A program made the position numbers and the translations under genes. A DNA stretch of 32,701 nt, from the NCBI GenBank assembly GCA_002687715.1, contig NZBC01000089.1, forward strand, positions 1 to 32,701, given 5' to 3'. The notes below the pieces were generated by a model. The model had not been told where the DNA came from and ran no database searches. It saw nothing but the letters and a program-made list of their open reading frames with translations. Position 1 is the first letter of the stretch, and every line of letters begins with the position of its first letter. Of the stretch, positions 32,150 to 32,701 are shown piece by piece. The stretch comes from Planctomycetota bacterium (GTDB taxonomy: Bacteria; Planctomycetota; GCA-002687715).

Positions 32150-32179
32150 TTGCCAATCGGATCGTTGCCAATCCCACCG
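32150..32179 (+). repeat. 15-bp tandem repeat TTGCCAATCssAyCG
   Basis: TTGCCAATCGGATCG is followed directly by TTGCCAATCCCACCG, just downstream of the candidate promoter and before the gene at 32281. It may be a regulator-binding pair in the leader or a chance repeat. Nothing else recognisable lies in 31971-32280. Confidence 0.35.
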
Positions 32180-32280
32180 TGGTTGGACCAGGCCAAGATG
32201 ACTCTTGTGGTGCGGCACCGTCGAAGTCATTCGACAGCCGTTCACCGAATTCCCCCTTTGATTCCCAGAGGCCCCGAACC

Positions 32281-32701
32281 ATGAAACTTGCTCTTGCTCT
32301 TCTCATCGCCTGCACCGTGCTGTGCGGTGTGACTTCCGCACAAGCGGTAGCCCCGTACCTCGAGGACTTCGAGACGGCCACGACCGGCTCGACGGCCACC
32401 TGCAACAACAGCGCGGCCCTCGGCGGCTGGACCTACCCCGCGAACTGGGGCGAGGACCCGAGCGGCACCCCCGCCTTCCGTCCCGACACGGGCACGACGC
32501 CGTCCGGCGGCACCGGCCCTGGAGCGCCATTTAGCGGTGCGATCTTCATGTACTGCGAGGCGTCCACGACCTGCGGAGCTCCGAACGTGCTGTTCCAGCT
32601 CCTGTCTCCGACGGTCGACATCAGCGGCTTGACTACGCCGACCCTGGAGTTCTACTACAACGCCAACGGATCCGGCATGGGCACGTTGGTCGTCGAAGAG
32701 A
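32281..32701 (+). CDS. Secreted MAM-like domain protein, 3' partial
   Basis: ATG 32281 follows AGAGG at about 9 bases and opens a signal peptide (MKLALALLIACTVLCGVTSA, cleavage near QA). The frame is open to the window's right edge, 140 codons in. The visible part begins a MAM/LamG-like beta-sandwich: YLEDFETATTGSTATCNNS, GGWTYPANWGEDPSG, GTGPGAPFSGAIFMYCEAS, then LLSPTVDISGLTTPTLEFYY and GSGMGTLVVEE. The order W, T-G-P, F-M-Y-x-E-A, S-P-x-x-D-I-S, L-E-F-Y-Y fits MAM domains. These are extracellular binding modules, often parts of large multi-domain proteins; what follows is outside the window. Confidence 0.78.
   Translation, partial: MKLALALLIACTVLCGVTSAQAVAPYLEDFETATTGSTATCNNSAALGGWTYPANWGEDPSGTPAFRPDTGTTPSGGTGPGAPFSGAIFMYCEASTTCGAPNVLFQLLSPTVDISGLTTPTLEFYYNANGSGMGTLVVEE

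Noticed and set aside
30534..32408. Long minus-strand open frame opposite the oxidoreductase
   Set aside because: Antisense to a gene with firm family motifs; its product has no recognisable domain and no ribosome site.

Overview
The window looks like chromosomal DNA of a high-GC (roughly two-thirds G+C) bacterium of the Planctomycetota. This is inferred from the gene content: secreted proteins sharing planctomycete-style C-terminal beta domains, an ECF sigma factor translationally coupled to a Ser/Thr kinase with TPR repeats, a twin-arginine Gfo/Idh/MocA oxidoreductase beside a sugar-phosphate isomerase-like protein and a type I sulfatase, a PQQ-type beta-propeller protein, a PilX-like protein and histone H1-like lysine-rich proteins. 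I see no rRNA, tRNA, CRISPR array, transposase or phage genes.

Layout. 1-804: end of a HlyD-type periplasmic adaptor, cut by the window edge. 931-8654: large secreted or periplasmic proteins (a BNR-like repeat protein, a double beta-propeller with an embedded SAM-methyltransferase domain, a NIDO-like surface protein), then a broken gene made of a secreted-protein N-terminus and a formylglycine-generating-enzyme C-terminus. 8916-10406: two divergent response regulators, one receiver-only and one FixJ/LuxR-like with a degenerate receiver. 10674-11123: histone H1-like protein A. 11124-12200: decayed sequence, including a frameshifted gene. 12279-15934: sigma factor/kinase operon. 16000-17163: secreted protein with beta-solenoid-like repeats. 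17164-17818: gene remnants, including the tail of an oxidoreductase gene. 17819-19813: SGNH esterase plus sialidase-like protein. 19839-20083: tail of a secreted-protein gene ending at a 24-bp-arm palindromic repeat. 20154-23208: tight three-gene operon (organophosphate:phosphate antiporter-like transporter, LicC-like nucleotidyltransferase, core MetE-like methyltransferase). 23199-25326: metallophosphoesterase and a NIDO-like secreted protein. 25586-26947: PilX-like protein. 27189-27806: histone H1-like protein B with 15 pentapeptide repeats. 27870-31970: sulfatase and isomerase, divergent from the oxidoreductase. 32281 to the end: start of a MAM-like secreted protein.

How the genes may work together. 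The sulfatase, isomerase-like protein, oxidoreductase and SGNH/sialidase protein fit exported breakdown of sulfated or acylated polysaccharide. The sigma factor/kinase pair is a regulatory module. The two H1-like proteins share a conserved leader with identical spacing from a TAGGCT box to the start codon, suggesting common control. The most promising unexplained system is the 20154-23208 operon, whose combination of activities I cannot assign to a known pathway. The window also holds a dispersed palindromic repeat (two near-complete copies in opposite orientation and one half copy) that lies next to decayed genes.
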